Shown: one piece after another, positions 19,329-28,548 of the stretch
Layout: the number at the start of each line of letters is the position of its first letter
Numbering within the stretch: the first letter of the stretch is position 1
Source of the DNA: Bacteroidales bacterium
Lineage (GTDB): Bacteria > Bacteroidota > Bacteroidia > Bacteroidales > UBA7960
Length of the DNA stretch: 53,186 nucleotides
Assembly: GCA_019429055.1 (NCBI GenBank)
Contig: JAHYJP010000005.1
Location: forward strand, 1 to 53,186
Direction: 5' to 3'
Made by a program: the position numbers and the translations under genes
Notes under the pieces: model-generated
What the model was told of the DNA's origin: nothing
Databases searched by the model: none
Seen by the model: the letters and a program-made list of their open reading frames with translations, nothing else

Positions 19329-19958
19329 ATGTCAGGACTAATTGGAAAAAAAATTGGTATGACCAGTATGTTTGATGCCGCTGGAAAAAACATTCCATGC
19401 ACAGTAATACAGGCTGGTCCTTGTGTTGTTACACAGGTCAAAACCAAGGAAAAGGATGGTTATGATGCCATTCAGCTTGCTTTTGATGATAAAAAAGAAA
19501 AAAACACAAGCAAAGCTTTGCAAGGACACTTTGCCAAAGCAAAAACCACCCCAAAACGAATGGTAGCAGAGTTTACCCGCTTCGAAAAAGAACATCGGAA
19601 AGAATTTGGTGAAAGCCTGGGTGTAGATGTATTTATTGAAGGCGAATACATAGATGTAGTTGGTACATCTAAAGGAAAAGGCTTTCAGGGTGTTGTAAAA
19701 AGACACGGATTTGGAGGTGTAGGACAGGCGACTCACGGCCAGCACAACCGTTTAAGAGCACCCGGTTCTCTTGGAGCTTCTTCATGGCCCTCAAGAGTTT
19801 TTAAAGGTATGAGAATGGGAGGCCGTACAGGTGGCAACAGGGTTAAAATGATTAACCTTCAGGTTATGAAAATCATTCCTGAACAAAATATCATAATTGT
19901 AAAAGGATCAGTACCCGGTCCTAGTGGTTCATATTTAATATTGGAAAGATGGAGTTAG
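19329..19958 (+). CDS. rplC: 50S ribosomal protein L3
   Basis: A protein of 209 residues starting [15 protein letters not shown], with the [13 protein letters not shown] and [19 protein letters not shown] segments that reach the peptidyl-transferase centre. It is one of the first proteins to bind 23S rRNA. Its last codons overlap the rplD start by 10 bases, implying translational coupling. Confidence 0.99.
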   Translation: MSGLIGKKIGMTSMFDAAGKNIPCTVIQAGPCVVTQVKTKEKDGYDAIQLAFDDKKEKNTSKALQGHFAKAKTTPKRMVAEFTRFEKEHRKEFGESLGVDVFIEGEYIDVVGTSKGKGFQGVVKRHGFGGVGQATHGQHNRLRAPGSLGASSWPSRVFKGMRMGGRTGGNRVKMINLQVMKIIPEQNIIIVKGSVPGPSGSYLILERWS

Positions 19959-20578
19959 CAGTATATAATATAGACGGAAATAAAACAACCAAAACTGTTG
20001 AGCTCAACGATAGTATCTTTGGCATTGAACCCAATGACCATGCTATTTATCTCGACGTAAAACAGTTTCTGGCTAATAAAAGACAAGGCACTCATGCCAC
20101 TAAGCAGCGCAATGAGGTTAAAGGTAGTACCCGTAAACTTCGCAGGCAAAAAGGTACCGGTGCCGCACGTATTGGTGATATCAAATCGCCTGTGCTCAGA
20201 GGTGGTGGCCGTGCTTTTGGAAAGAAACCCAAAGATTATTCCTTTAAACTGAATAAAAAAGTCAAAAGGCTGGCACGTAAATCTGCCCTGGCTTATAAAG
20301 CAAAAGATAACAGTGTAATGGTACTGGAAGACTTTAGCTTTGAAGCACCGAAAACAAAAAAATATCTTGAAATACTGGAACGTTTCAATATGCTGGATAA
20401 AAAGTCATTGCTGGTAATACCGGCTGCTGACCGCAACATTTTCCTTTCATCAAGAAACATTCCCAAGGCAAGGATAGCCTTAGCTTCTGATATCAATACT
20501 TACGAAATACTCAATGCACAGCATTTGGTATTTGTTGAAAGTTCAATTAAAGAAGTAGAAAATATCCTCTTAAAATAA
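19949..20578 (+). CDS. rplD: 50S ribosomal protein L4
   Basis: A protein of 209 residues with the exit-tunnel extension containing [18 protein letters not shown] and the [10 protein letters not shown] segment. In E. coli L4 represses its own S10 operon; no similar leader was recognised here. The ATG overlaps the rplC end. A 50-base gap before rplW holds a short imperfect hairpin and a 15-base sequence repeated after rplQ. Confidence 0.98.
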   Translation: MELAVYNIDGNKTTKTVELNDSIFGIEPNDHAIYLDVKQFLANKRQGTHATKQRNEVKGSTRKLRRQKGTGAARIGDIKSPVLRGGGRAFGKKPKDYSFKLNKKVKRLARKSALAYKAKDNSVMVLEDFSFEAPKTKKYLEILERFNMLDKKSLLVIPAADRNIFLSSRNIPKARIALASDINTYEILNAQHLVFVESSIKEVENILLK

Positions 20579-20628
20579 TAGATGTTGTTGGGTTGGAAAA
20601 AGATCGACCCATTTTAAATTAACAGAAA

Positions 20629-20922
20629 ATGAATGTTTTAATCAAGCCACTGATTACCGAAAAAATGACGGCGGTTACTGAGAAGTATCCCAACCGTTAC
20701 GGTTTCGTAGTTGACCAAAGGGCAAGTAAAACCCAGATTAAAGCTGCCGTTGAGCAAATGTACTCAGTAACGGTAGAAGACGTCAATACGATGAATTTCT
20801 TAGGTAAGCGTAAAATGCGTTATACCAAAACCGGATTTCAGACCGGTAGAAAAAACAATTTTAAAAAGGCTATAGTAACTGTTACAGATGGCCAAGTTAT
20901 TGATTTTTACAGCAATATTTAA
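20629..20922 (+). CDS. rplW: 50S ribosomal protein L23
   Basis: A protein of 97 residues with IKPLITEKMT at the N-terminus and the YTKTGFQTGRKNNFKKAIVT segment. L23 lies at the tunnel exit and is the docking point for trigger factor and SRP. It is followed 4 bases later by rplB. Confidence 0.98.
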   Translation: MNVLIKPLITEKMTAVTEKYPNRYGFVVDQRASKTQIKAAVEQMYSVTVEDVNTMNFLGKRKMRYTKTGFQTGRKNNFKKAIVTVTDGQVIDFYSNI

Positions 20923-20926
20923 ATAG

Positions 20927-21751
<825 letters not shown>

Positions 21752-21782
21752 CCCTGAATGTTAATAGAAAAATAATTATATC

Positions 21783-22061
21783 ATGAGCCGTTCATTAAAA
21801 AAAGGACCTTATATACACTACAAGCTGGAGAAAAAAGTCCTTGCTATGGCCGAAAGTAACAAGAAGACTGTTATTAAAACCTGGTCAAGGGCATCAATGA
21901 TCTCCCCCGATTTTGTGGGTCAAACCATTGCCGTTCACAATGGCAACAAATTTATTCCTGTTTATATTACCGAGAATATGGTTGGTCATAAACTGGGTGA
22001 ATTTGCTCCTACACGTATTTTCCGCGGACATGCGGGTAAAAAAGATAAAGGCAAAAAATAA
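21783..22061 (+). CDS. rpsS: 30S ribosomal protein S19
   Basis: A protein of 92 residues starting [11 protein letters not shown], with the conserved [11 protein letters not shown] segment. S19 forms a complex with S13 in the 30S head. It ends 11 bases before rplV. Confidence 0.99.
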   Translation: MSRSLKKGPYIHYKLEKKVLAMAESNKKTVIKTWSRASMISPDFVGQTIAVHNGNKFIPVYITENMVGHKLGEFAPTRIFRGHAGKKDKGKK

Positions 22062-22072
22062 AATTAATAAAC

Positions 22073-22477
22073 ATGGGATCTAGAAAACATCTTAGAGCTG
22101 AAAGACTCAAAGAAGAAAAAAAGACTAACTATATTGCCAGGCTCAACAATTGCCCCACTTCTCCAAGGAAAATGCGCCTTGTTGCAGATATTATAAGAGG
22201 CAAGGAAGTTGACAAAGCCCTTGGCATTTTAAAGTATACCAAAAAAGAAGCTGCAGGTCGTCTTGAAAAACTTTTGCTTAGTGCAATTGCCAACTGGCAG
22301 GCTAAGAACGAAGGTGTAAGGATTGAAGACAGCAATCTTTTTGTTAAAGAAATATTTGTTGATAGTGGAAGGGTGCTGAAGCGTTTACGTCCTGCACCTC
22401 AAGGTCGTGCTTACCGAATCAGAAAAAGGTCGAACCATGTTACCATTGTCGTAGATAGTAAAAATCAAAACTTATAA
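22073..22477 (+). CDS. rplV: 50S ribosomal protein L22
   Basis: A protein of 134 residues with [15 protein letters not shown] and the tunnel-lining loop [19 protein letters not shown]. The N-terminus carries about 20 extra basic/acidic residues relative to the shortest homologues. L22 forms the tunnel constriction together with L4. It ends 12 bases before rpsC. Confidence 0.98.
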   Translation: MGSRKHLRAERLKEEKKTNYIARLNNCPTSPRKMRLVADIIRGKEVDKALGILKYTKKEAAGRLEKLLLSAIANWQAKNEGVRIEDSNLFVKEIFVDSGRVLKRLRPAPQGRAYRIRKRSNHVTIVVDSKNQNL

Positions 22478-22489
22478 AAAATTACTCTA

Positions 22490-23212
22490 ATGGGACAAAA
22501 AGCAAATCCAATCGGCCTTAGATTGGGCATCATCAAAGGATGGGATTCCAATTGGTACGGCGGAAAAAAATACGAGGCAAAACTGGTTGAGGATGACAAA
22601 ATCAGAAAATACCTCCACGCCCGTTTGGCCAAGGCCGGAGTATCAAAAATTATTATTGAAAGAACACTCAAACTTATCACGGTTACCATAAATACTGCCC
22701 GTCCGGGTATCATTATCGGTAAAGGTGGCCAGGAAGTTGACAAGCTCAAGGAAGAATTGAGAAAGATCACTCAGAAAGAGGTACAGATCAATATCTCTGA
22801 AATTAAAAGACCTGAGCTTGATGCCGTATTGGTTGCCAATACCATTGCAAAGCAGATTGAAGGACGTATTTCATTCCGTCGTGCTGTTAAAACTGCTGTT
22901 TCCTCAACTATGCGCCTGGGTGCAGAAGGAATCAAAGCTACCGTTTCCGGTCGTTTGGGAGGTGCCGAAATGGCACGTACTGAAACGTACAAGGAAGGTC
23001 GTATTCCACTGCATACACTCAGAGCCGACATTGACTATGCCACTGCAGAAGCCCATACCACCTACGGTCGTATAGGTATAAAAGTGTGGATTTGTAAAGG
23101 TGAAGTATATGGTAAGAAGGAGCTTACACCCTTTACCGAAGACAATACTAAGCCAAAAGCCGGTGCTCCCGGTGGTGGTGGCGGAAGATTCAGAGGTCGC
23201 CGCAAGAAATAA
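22490..23212 (+). CDS. rpsC: 30S ribosomal protein S3
   Basis: A protein of 240 residues starting [13 protein letters not shown], with the KH domain [16 protein letters not shown] and the [23 protein letters not shown] region at the mRNA entry site. The C-terminus has a glycine/arginine-rich tail (about 220-240). It is followed 37 bases later by rplP. Confidence 0.99.
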   Translation: MGQKANPIGLRLGIIKGWDSNWYGGKKYEAKLVEDDKIRKYLHARLAKAGVSKIIIERTLKLITVTINTARPGIIIGKGGQEVDKLKEELRKITQKEVQINISEIKRPELDAVLVANTIAKQIEGRISFRRAVKTAVSSTMRLGAEGIKATVSGRLGGAEMARTETYKEGRIPLHTLRADIDYATAEAHTTYGRIGIKVWICKGEVYGKKELTPFTEDNTKPKAGAPGGGGGRFRGRRKK

Positions 23213-23249
23213 CAGGGTTTAGTTTTTAATAGAATAATACCATAGAATA

Positions 23250-23669
23250 ATGTTACAGCCAAAGAAAACCAAGTTCAGAAAGCAGCAGAAAGGCAAAATG
23301 AAAGGAAACACCAAGAGGGGTGCAGAACTCGCTTTTGGAAGTTTCGGAATCAAGACGCTTGAAGAAAGCTGGATAACCAGCCGTCAGATTGAAGCTGCAC
23401 GTCAGGCAATTACCCGTCGCATGAAACGTGAAGGGCAATTGTGGATCAGAATTTTTCCTGATAAACCCGTTACCAAAAAACCCGCCGAAGTACGTATGGG
23501 TAAAGGTAAAGGTGCTCCGGAGTATTTTGTTGCAAGAGTAAGCCCCGGCCGTATTATGTTTGAAGCCGAAGGTGTAACCTTTGAAACAGCTAAGGAAGCA
23601 ATGAGGTTAGGTTCACAAAAACTACCCGTTAAAACTCAGTTTATTGTTAGACGGGATTTTAGTTTTTGA
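23250..23669 (+). CDS. rplP: 50S ribosomal protein L16
   Basis: A protein of 139 residues starting [15 protein letters not shown], with the [14 protein letters not shown] loop near the A-site tRNA. It is the last gene before a 162-base gap with a promoter and branched RNA structure, which breaks the otherwise tight S10-spc order. Confidence 0.99.
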   Translation: MLQPKKTKFRKQQKGKMKGNTKRGAELAFGSFGIKTLEESWITSRQIEAARQAITRRMKREGQLWIRIFPDKPVTKKPAEVRMGKGKGAPEYFVARVSPGRIMFEAEGVTFETAKEAMRLGSQKLPVKTQFIVRRDFSF

Positions 23670-23697
23670 TAAATCAATTTAATTACAAAATATTTTA

Positions 23698-23705
23698 TAA
23701 CTTTG
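23698..23705 (+). promoter_or_regulatory. Internal promoter element between rplP and rpmC
   Basis: TAACTTTG is an exact -7 consensus match. Transcription would begin around 23708-23710, exactly where the leader's outer helix begins. No TTG box at 19-base spacing is visible, so strength is uncertain. Confidence 0.5.
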
Positions 23706-23804
23706 CAGCCTTTTTGGAGAGGTTCATCCAACTGCAAGCCCCTGAAACGGGGCCTCTGCCCGGAAAAAGGACTTCTGAAGCTGGTTCAGATACCAGCTTA
23801 CTGC
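23705..23804 (+). promoter_or_regulatory. Structured leader RNA upstream of rpmC (candidate cis-regulatory element)
   Basis: The region folds by eye into nested helices. CCTTTTT (23709-23715) pairs with AAAAAGG (23764-23770), AGAGG (23718-23722) with CCTCT (23753-23757), and CCCC with GGGG around a TGAAAC loop (23739-23752). A separate perfect hairpin AAGCTGGT/ACCAGCTT follows (23778-23799). GCAG (23705-23708) and CTGC (23801-23804) could close a three-way junction in read-through RNA. It resembles an autoregulatory ribosomal-protein leader; its ligand is unknown. Confidence 0.6.
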
Positions 23805-23831
23805 TTTTAACGATTTAAATTCGTTTATCAG

Positions 23832-24047
23832 ATGAAGCCAAGTGTAATACGTGAAATGTCAACCAACGAGCTCAGAGAACGGTTGGATGAAGAAAAAAAG
23901 CAGCTGGATAAGCTCAAACTAAATCATTCTGTTTCTCCGTTGGAAAATCCTATTAAAATTAAAATATACAGGAAGACCGTTGCGAGAATCAAAACTGAGC
24001 TCCGTAAAAGGGTCATTGAAGAATCAAAAAAAGAAATTTCTAGATAA
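23832..24047 (+). CDS. rpmC: 50S ribosomal protein L29
   Basis: A protein of 71 residues with the two-helix L29 pattern ([20 protein letters not shown], then [18 protein letters not shown]). L29 lies near the tunnel exit beside L23. Its TAA shares its final base with the first base of the rpsQ ATG. It is the first gene after the structured leader. Confidence 0.97.
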   Translation: MKPSVIREMSTNELRERLDEEKKQLDKLKLNHSVSPLENPIKIKIYRKTVARIKTELRKRVIEESKKEISR

Positions 24048-24304
24048 TGGAAACGAGAACCCGCAGAAAAGAAAGAGTAGGTGTTGTAACCAGTAATAAA
24101 ATGGATAAATCTATTGTTATTAAAGTTCTTCGCCGAGTTAAACACCCCAAGTACGGGAAGTTTGTTAAAAAGTCATCCAACTTTATGGCTCATGATGAAA
24201 AAAATGAGTGCAATATAGGAGATACTGTTCTCATTATGGAAACCAGACCCTTGAGTAAGAATAAATGTTGGAGATTAGTTGAAATCCTTGAAAGAGCTAA
24301 GTAA
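24047..24304 (+). CDS. rpsQ: 30S ribosomal protein S17
   Basis: A protein of 85 residues with the OB-fold S17 pattern: [16 protein letters not shown], then the [23 protein letters not shown] segment. It binds 16S rRNA early in assembly. It is translationally coupled to rpmC and lies 2 bases from rplN. Confidence 0.98.
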   Translation: METRTRRKERVGVVTSNKMDKSIVIKVLRRVKHPKYGKFVKKSSNFMAHDEKNECNIGDTVLIMETRPLSKNKCWRLVEILERAK

Positions 24305-24306
24305 TT

Positions 24307-24675
24307 ATGATACAACAAGAATCCAGATTATCGGTTGCAGATAACAGTGGTGCCAAAGAAGTTCTTTGTATTCGCGTACTGGGCGGTACAAAAAGACGCT
24401 ATGCCGGCATTGGTGATAAGATCATTGTTACTGTCAAAGATGCTATTCCAAGTGGAAACATCAAGAAAGGTACCGTGTCCAAGGCTGTGGTCGTGAGAAC
24501 CAAAAAGCACGTTCGCAGACCCGATGGCTCTTATATCAAATTTGATGATAATGCCGTCGTCCTTTTAACTGCCAATGAAGAGATGAGAGGTACGCGTATT
24601 TTCGGGCCCGTTGCCAGGGAACTCCGCGAAAAGCAGTTTATGAAAATTGTTTCACTAGCACCCGAAGTGCTGTAA
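24307..24675 (+). CDS. rplN: 50S ribosomal protein L14
   Basis: A protein of 122 residues, exactly the family length. It starts [19 protein letters not shown] and contains the [13 protein letters not shown] segment. It contacts 16S rRNA to form an intersubunit bridge and is the site where RsfS binds in other bacteria. It is followed 21 bases later by rplX. Confidence 0.99.
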   Translation: MIQQESRLSVADNSGAKEVLCIRVLGGTKRRYAGIGDKIIVTVKDAIPSGNIKKGTVSKAVVVRTKKHVRRPDGSYIKFDDNAVVLLTANEEMRGTRIFGPVARELREKQFMKIVSLAPEVL

Positions 24676-24696
24676 TTGAAAAACCATTAGTTAATT

Positions 24697-25017
24697 ATGC
24701 AACCCAAATTACATATTAAAAAAGGTGATATCGTAAAGGCCATTGCAGGCAATGCAAAAGGCCAGCAGGGTAAGGTGCTTAGTATTGACAGAAAGAATAT
24801 GAGAGCTCTCGTAGAAGGGTTAAATATGATTTCCAAACACACCAAACCCAATGCTGCAAACCCACAGGGTGGTATCGTAAAACAGGAGGCTCCGGTACAC
24901 ATTTCCAACCTTATGGTTGTTGATGGTAAAGGAAATGCCACCAGAATTGGTAGAAAGTTAAATGAGAATGACAAAAGTGTTCGTTATTCTAAAAAGTCAG
25001 GGGAGGTAATCAAATAA
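24697..25017 (+). CDS. rplX: 50S ribosomal protein L24
   Basis: A protein of 106 residues with a KOW motif ([19 protein letters not shown]) and the [10 protein letters not shown] strand. It is an assembly initiator for 23S rRNA. The last base of its TAA is the first base of the rplE ATG, so translation is coupled. Confidence 0.98.
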   Translation: MQPKLHIKKGDIVKAIAGNAKGQQGKVLSIDRKNMRALVEGLNMISKHTKPNAANPQGGIVKQEAPVHISNLMVVDGKGNATRIGRKLNENDKSVRYSKKSGEVIK

Positions 25018-25574
25018 TGAGCTATACACCAAGACTTAGAAGTAAATATGAGAAGGAAATTATTCCTGCTCTTACATCCGAATTTAATTATTCGAACCCG
25101 ATGGAAGTTCCCAGGTTGGTTAAGATTTGTCTGAACCAGGGCTTGGGTATTGCCATCACCGACAAAAAGATCATTGACACCGCCATTGAAGAAATGACGC
25201 TCATCGCAGGTCAGAAGGCAGTTCAAACCAAATCGAAAAAAGACATCTCGAATTTTAAACTCCGTCGTGGTATGCCCATCGGAGCTCGCGTAACTTTGCG
25301 CGGAACCAAGATGTTTGAATTTCTCGACAGGCTTGTTGCTGTTTCTTTACCACGAATCCGCGACTTCAGAGGTATTAATGAAAAAGGTTTTGATGGCCGT
25401 GGAAACTTTACATTAGGCGTACCCGAACAGATCATTTTTCCTGAGATCAATATTGATAAGATCAATAAGATCATGGGTATGGATATAACTTTTGTAACTA
25501 CTGCCAAGACCGATAAAGAAGCATATGCTTTGCTTCGCGAATTCGGAGTTCCATTTAAAAACATAAAAAGATAA
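25017..25574 (+). CDS. rplE: 50S ribosomal protein L5
   Basis: A protein of 185 residues with the conserved [18 protein letters not shown] region, [12 protein letters not shown], and FPEINIDKI near the C-terminus. It holds 5S rRNA together with L18 and contacts P-site tRNA. It is followed 11 bases later by rpsN. Confidence 0.98.
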   Translation: MSYTPRLRSKYEKEIIPALTSEFNYSNPMEVPRLVKICLNQGLGIAITDKKIIDTAIEEMTLIAGQKAVQTKSKKDISNFKLRRGMPIGARVTLRGTKMFEFLDRLVAVSLPRIRDFRGINEKGFDGRGNFTLGVPEQIIFPEINIDKINKIMGMDITFVTTAKTDKEAYALLREFGVPFKNIKR

Positions 25575-25585
25575 AACTTTCCGAT

Positions 25586-25855
25586 ATGGCAAAAGAATCA
25601 ATGAAAGCTAGAGAAAGAAAAAGAGAACGGCTCGTTGCAAAATATGCAAAGAAACGTGCTGAACTCAAAGCTCAGGGAGATTTTGAAGCTTTGCAAAAGC
25701 TTCCCAAAAATGCTTCTCCTGTGAGATTGCACAATAGATGCAAATTGACCGGCAGACCCAAAGGTTACATGCGTCAATTTGGTATTTCCCGTATTAATTT
25801 CCGGGAAATGGCTAACAACGGGCTAATACCCGGTGTAACAAAAGCCAGCTGGTAG
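25586..25855 (+). CDS. rpsN: 30S ribosomal protein S14 (zinc-free, long form)
   Basis: A protein of 89 residues, the length of the zinc-independent form. The C-terminal half reads [20 protein letters not shown] and lacks the paired CxxC motifs of the short 61-residue zinc-binding S14. S14 completes the 30S head near S3 and S10. It is in standard spc order, 28 bases before rpsH. Confidence 0.98.
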   Translation: MAKESMKARERKRERLVAKYAKKRAELKAQGDFEALQKLPKNASPVRLHNRCKLTGRPKGYMRQFGISRINFREMANNGLIPGVTKASW

Positions 25856-25883
25856 AAATCATAAACTTTTATTTTTAATTGAA

Positions 25884-26282
25884 ATGACAACTGATCCAAT
25901 TGCAGATTACCTTACAAGAATAAGGAATGCCGTGAAGGCCAATCACAGGATTGTGGAAATTCCTGCATCGAATCTTAAGAAGGGGATCACAAAAATCCTT
26001 TTTGAGAAAGGGTATATCCTGAATTACAAGTTCGAAGAGAATGATAAAGGCGGTAATATTAAAATTGCCCTCAAATATCATCCTTCAACCAAAATCCCTG
26101 CCATCAATAGTATTGAAAGAATCAGCAAGCCTGGTTTAAGAAAATACTGCAACCATAACGAATTGCCCAGGGTAATGAACGGTTTAGGTATTGCCATAAT
26201 TTCCACATCCAAAGGTTTAATTACCGACAAGGAAGCCCGCAAAGAGGGCGTTGGCGGTGAAGTAATTTGTTACGTAAGCTAA
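25884..26282 (+). CDS. rpsH: 30S ribosomal protein S8
   Basis: A protein of 132 residues starting [16 protein letters not shown] and ending with the [10 protein letters not shown] segment. It is a central-domain assembly protein. In E. coli S8 represses the spc operon by binding mRNA near L5, so it is one candidate ligand for the leader before rpmC (inference). It is followed 12 bases later by rplF. Confidence 0.99.
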   Translation: MTTDPIADYLTRIRNAVKANHRIVEIPASNLKKGITKILFEKGYILNYKFEENDKGGNIKIALKYHPSTKIPAINSIERISKPGLRKYCNHNELPRVMNGLGIAIISTSKGLITDKEARKEGVGGEVICYVS

Positions 26283-26294
26283 AAGGAGGGAAAA
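26283..26294 (+). promoter_or_regulatory. Strong Shine-Dalgarno sequence before rplF
   Basis: The bases between the rpsH stop and the rplF ATG contain AGGAGGG followed by four A residues. This is a near-perfect ribosome binding site. It stands out because nearly every other gene here has an A/T-rich upstream region with no such match. Confidence 0.75.
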
Positions 26295-26852
26295 ATGTCA
26301 AGAATAGGAAAATTACCCATTACAATTCCTGCGGGTGTAACCATTGATGTAAGCGATAATAACATCGTTACCGTTAAAGGACCCAAAGGTGAACTTAAGC
26401 AGGAACTCAAAGATAACATTACTGTTAAAATTGATGACGGTACCCTGCATGTTGAACGTCCTACAGAACAGAAAAAGCATAAAGCTCTTCATGGCTTGTA
26501 TCGTTCATTGATCAGCAACATGATCGTTGGTGTTTCAGATGGATACAAAATCGTTCAGGAACTCGTTGGGGTTGGATATAAAGCTTCCAATCAGGGTCAA
26601 CTCCTTGAATTAGGACTTGGCTACTCACACAATATTTTTATAGAGCTGCCTAAAGAAGTGAAGGTTGAAACCGTTACCGAAAGAGGTAAAAATCCGCTGA
26701 TTATTCTGGAATCGCATGACAAGCAGCTTATCGGCCAGGTAGCCGCTAAGATCAGATCTATGCGTAAGCCTGAACCATACAAAGGTAAAGGTATCAAGTT
26801 CCAGGGCGAAGTAATTCGCAGAAAAGCCGGTAAATCAGCTGCCGCTAAATAA
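26295..26852 (+). CDS. rplF: 50S ribosomal protein L6
   Basis: A protein of 185 residues starting MSRIGKLPITIPAGV, with the two L6 repeats and the C-terminal PEPYKGKGIKF region that binds 23S rRNA near the sarcin-ricin loop. It is the one gene in the cluster with an obvious Shine-Dalgarno sequence. It lies 28 bases before rplR. Confidence 0.99.
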   Translation: MSRIGKLPITIPAGVTIDVSDNNIVTVKGPKGELKQELKDNITVKIDDGTLHVERPTEQKKHKALHGLYRSLISNMIVGVSDGYKIVQELVGVGYKASNQGQLLELGLGYSHNIFIELPKEVKVETVTERGKNPLIILESHDKQLIGQVAAKIRSMRKPEPYKGKGIKFQGEVIRRKAGKSAAAK

Positions 26853-26880
26853 TCTAAAAACATTTTAAATCATCGGATAG

Positions 26881-27240
26881 ATGGCAACAAATAGTAAAAC
26901 TAGCAGAAGACTTAAAATAAAATACCGGGTACGCAAAAAAGTCGTTGGTACAGATGAGAAGCCCAGGTTGTCAGTTTTCAGAAGCAATAAGCAGATTTAT
27001 GCTCAATTGATCAATGATGACAAGGGTGTTACCCTGGTTTCTGCATCGAGCCGCGATAAGGCTTTTGAAGAAAAGAAAGGTACCAAAACAGACACAGCTA
27101 AAGAAGTAGGCAAACTGATCGCCGAAAAAGCTAAAGACGCCGGTATCGAAAACGTAGTTTTTGATCGTAACGGATATTTGTATCACGGTAGAGTAAAATC
27201 CCTGGCTGAAGGAGCCAGAGAAGGAGGTTTAAAATTCTAA
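26881..27240 (+). CDS. rplR: 50S ribosomal protein L18
   Basis: A protein of 119 residues with [16 protein letters not shown] and the C-terminal [20 protein letters not shown] segment that binds 5S rRNA. It ends 4 bases before rpsE. Confidence 0.99.
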   Translation: MATNSKTSRRLKIKYRVRKKVVGTDEKPRLSVFRSNKQIYAQLINDDKGVTLVSASSRDKAFEEKKGTKTDTAKEVGKLIAEKAKDAGIENVVFDRNGYLYHGRVKSLAEGAREGGLKF

Positions 27241-27244
27241 GACT

Positions 27245-27763
27245 ATGACAAACGTTAATGTAAAAAAAGTAAAATCCAGCGAGATTGAATTCAAGGATAG
27301 ATTGGTAAGCATTCAACGCGTTACCAAGGTAACTAAAGGTGGTAGAACTTTCAGTTTCTCTGCCATTGTTGTAGTCGGAAATGAAAACGGTGTAGTAGGA
27401 TACGGACTCGGAAAGGCAAAAGAAGTTACCACAGCTATAAGCAAGGGTATTGATGATGCCAAGAAGCATCTTATTAAGGTACCTGTTCACAAAGGTACTA
27501 TTCCTCATACCCAGGAAGGCAAGTATAGTGGTGCAAGCGTATTGATTCGCCCAGCCGCCCATGGTACAGGTGTTATTGCCGGTGGTGCTATGCGCGCAGT
27601 ACTTGAAAGTGTTGGAGTTACCGACGTATTGGCTAAATCCAAAGGTTCATCTAACCCTCATAGTGTTGTGAAAGCTACCATCGATGCTCTTACCAAACTC
27701 AGAGATCCTTTTACTGTTGCACAGCAAAGAGGCATTTCAGTGGAAAAAGTATTCAACGGCTAA
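27245..27763 (+). CDS. rpsE: 30S ribosomal protein S5
   Basis: A protein of 172 residues with the double-stranded-RNA-binding-like N-terminal domain ([20 protein letters not shown]) and the conserved [10 protein letters not shown] and GGAMRAVLE segments. It helps maintain decoding accuracy with S4. A strong hairpin starts 9 bases after its stop codon. Confidence 0.99.
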   Translation: MTNVNVKKVKSSEIEFKDRLVSIQRVTKVTKGGRTFSFSAIVVVGNENGVVGYGLGKAKEVTTAISKGIDDAKKHLIKVPVHKGTIPHTQEGKYSGASVLIRPAAHGTGVIAGGAMRAVLESVGVTDVLAKSKGSSNPHSVVKATIDALTKLRDPFTVAQQRGISVEKVFNG

Positions 27764-27771
27764 ATGAAGAT

Positions 27772-27822
27772 TAATTGCAGGTAAAAGTCACTGAGAGTTT
27801 ACCTGCAATTATTTATTTTTCT
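27772..27822 (+). terminator. Terminator/attenuator hairpin between rpsE and rpmD
   Basis: A perfect 14-bp inverted repeat (27772-27785 with 27798-27811, core GCAGGTAAA/TTTACCTGC) encloses a 12-base loop and is followed by a T-rich run TTTATTTTTCTT. It resembles an intrinsic terminator inside the cluster. Only the weak promoter-like AATCTTTG (27829-27836) follows, so partial read-through is likely. Confidence 0.65.
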
Positions 27823-27871
27823 TAATAAAATCTTTGATAAACTCTTTCGGGAGTTTTAAAACAACAGGAAA

Positions 27872-28057
27872 ATGAAAAAGTATAAAATATCACAAGTTCG
27901 CAGTGCAATCGGACGTCCTGAAAGACAGAAAAGGACCCTGAAGGCTTTAGGACTGCGTAAACTTCACAACCCCGTTACAATCGAAGGCACTCCCCAGGTT
28001 TTGGGTATGATTGCCAAGGTTCAGCACTTATTGGATGTTGAAGAAGTAAAAGCTTAG
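27872..28057 (+). CDS. rpmD: 50S ribosomal protein L30
   Basis: A protein of 61 residues, the family length, with IGRPERQKRTLKALGLRKLH and the VEGTP-like VTIEGTPQVLGMI segment. It binds 23S rRNA near 5S rRNA. It lies after the 108-base gap that contains the hairpin, so its level may be set separately from rpsE. Confidence 0.96.
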   Translation: MKKYKISQVRSAIGRPERQKRTLKALGLRKLHNPVTIEGTPQVLGMIAKVQHLLDVEEVKA

Positions 28058-28093
28058 TTTATCAGGTAATAATTTTAAATTTGCATATAAAAA

Positions 28094-28540
28094 ATGGATT
28101 TAAGTAGTCTTAAACCAGCGAAGGGTTCAACCAGAACCTCTAAAAGAATTGGCAGAGGCCAGGGATCGGGACGTGGTGGTACTTCCACAAGAGGTCATAA
28201 AGGCGCCAAATCAAGATCAGGTTACAGCAGTAAAGCAGGTTTTGAAGGCGGTCAAATGCCGCTCTCAAGAAGGTTGCCCAAGTTCGGTTTTAAAAATCGT
28301 AACAGGGTCGAGTATGTAGCTGTTAATCTTGATAAATTGCAACAACTTGTTGACAATAAAGGTATCTCAGTTATTGATCCTGCAGTATTGGCAGAAAATG
28401 GTCTTGCTTCAGGACGCGATCTTATTAAGATTCTCGGAAGAGGTGAGCTGAATGCAAAAATTGAAGTAACTGCACATAAATTTTCCGCCACGGCTGTAAA
28501 AGCAATTGAAGATAAAGGTGGTAAAATAAACACTTTATAA
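28094..28540 (+). CDS. rplO: 50S ribosomal protein L15
   Basis: A protein of 148 residues with the glycine/arginine-rich N-terminal arm (RIGRGQGSGRGGTSTRGHKG), the FEGGQMPLSRRLPKFGF segment and a C-terminal globular domain. It is a late-assembly protein. It ends 8 bases before secY, the usual pairing. Confidence 0.98.
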   Translation: MDLSSLKPAKGSTRTSKRIGRGQGSGRGGTSTRGHKGAKSRSGYSSKAGFEGGQMPLSRRLPKFGFKNRNRVEYVAVNLDKLQQLVDNKGISVIDPAVLAENGLASGRDLIKILGRGELNAKIEVTAHKFSATAVKAIEDKGGKINTL

Positions 28541-28548
28541 AATAAGTA

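Noticed and set aside
23705-23804. tRNA-like structure before rpmC
   Set aside because: GGTTCA-type segments recall a T-loop, but there is no acceptor stem, anticodon arm or 7-base spacing consistent with a tRNA.
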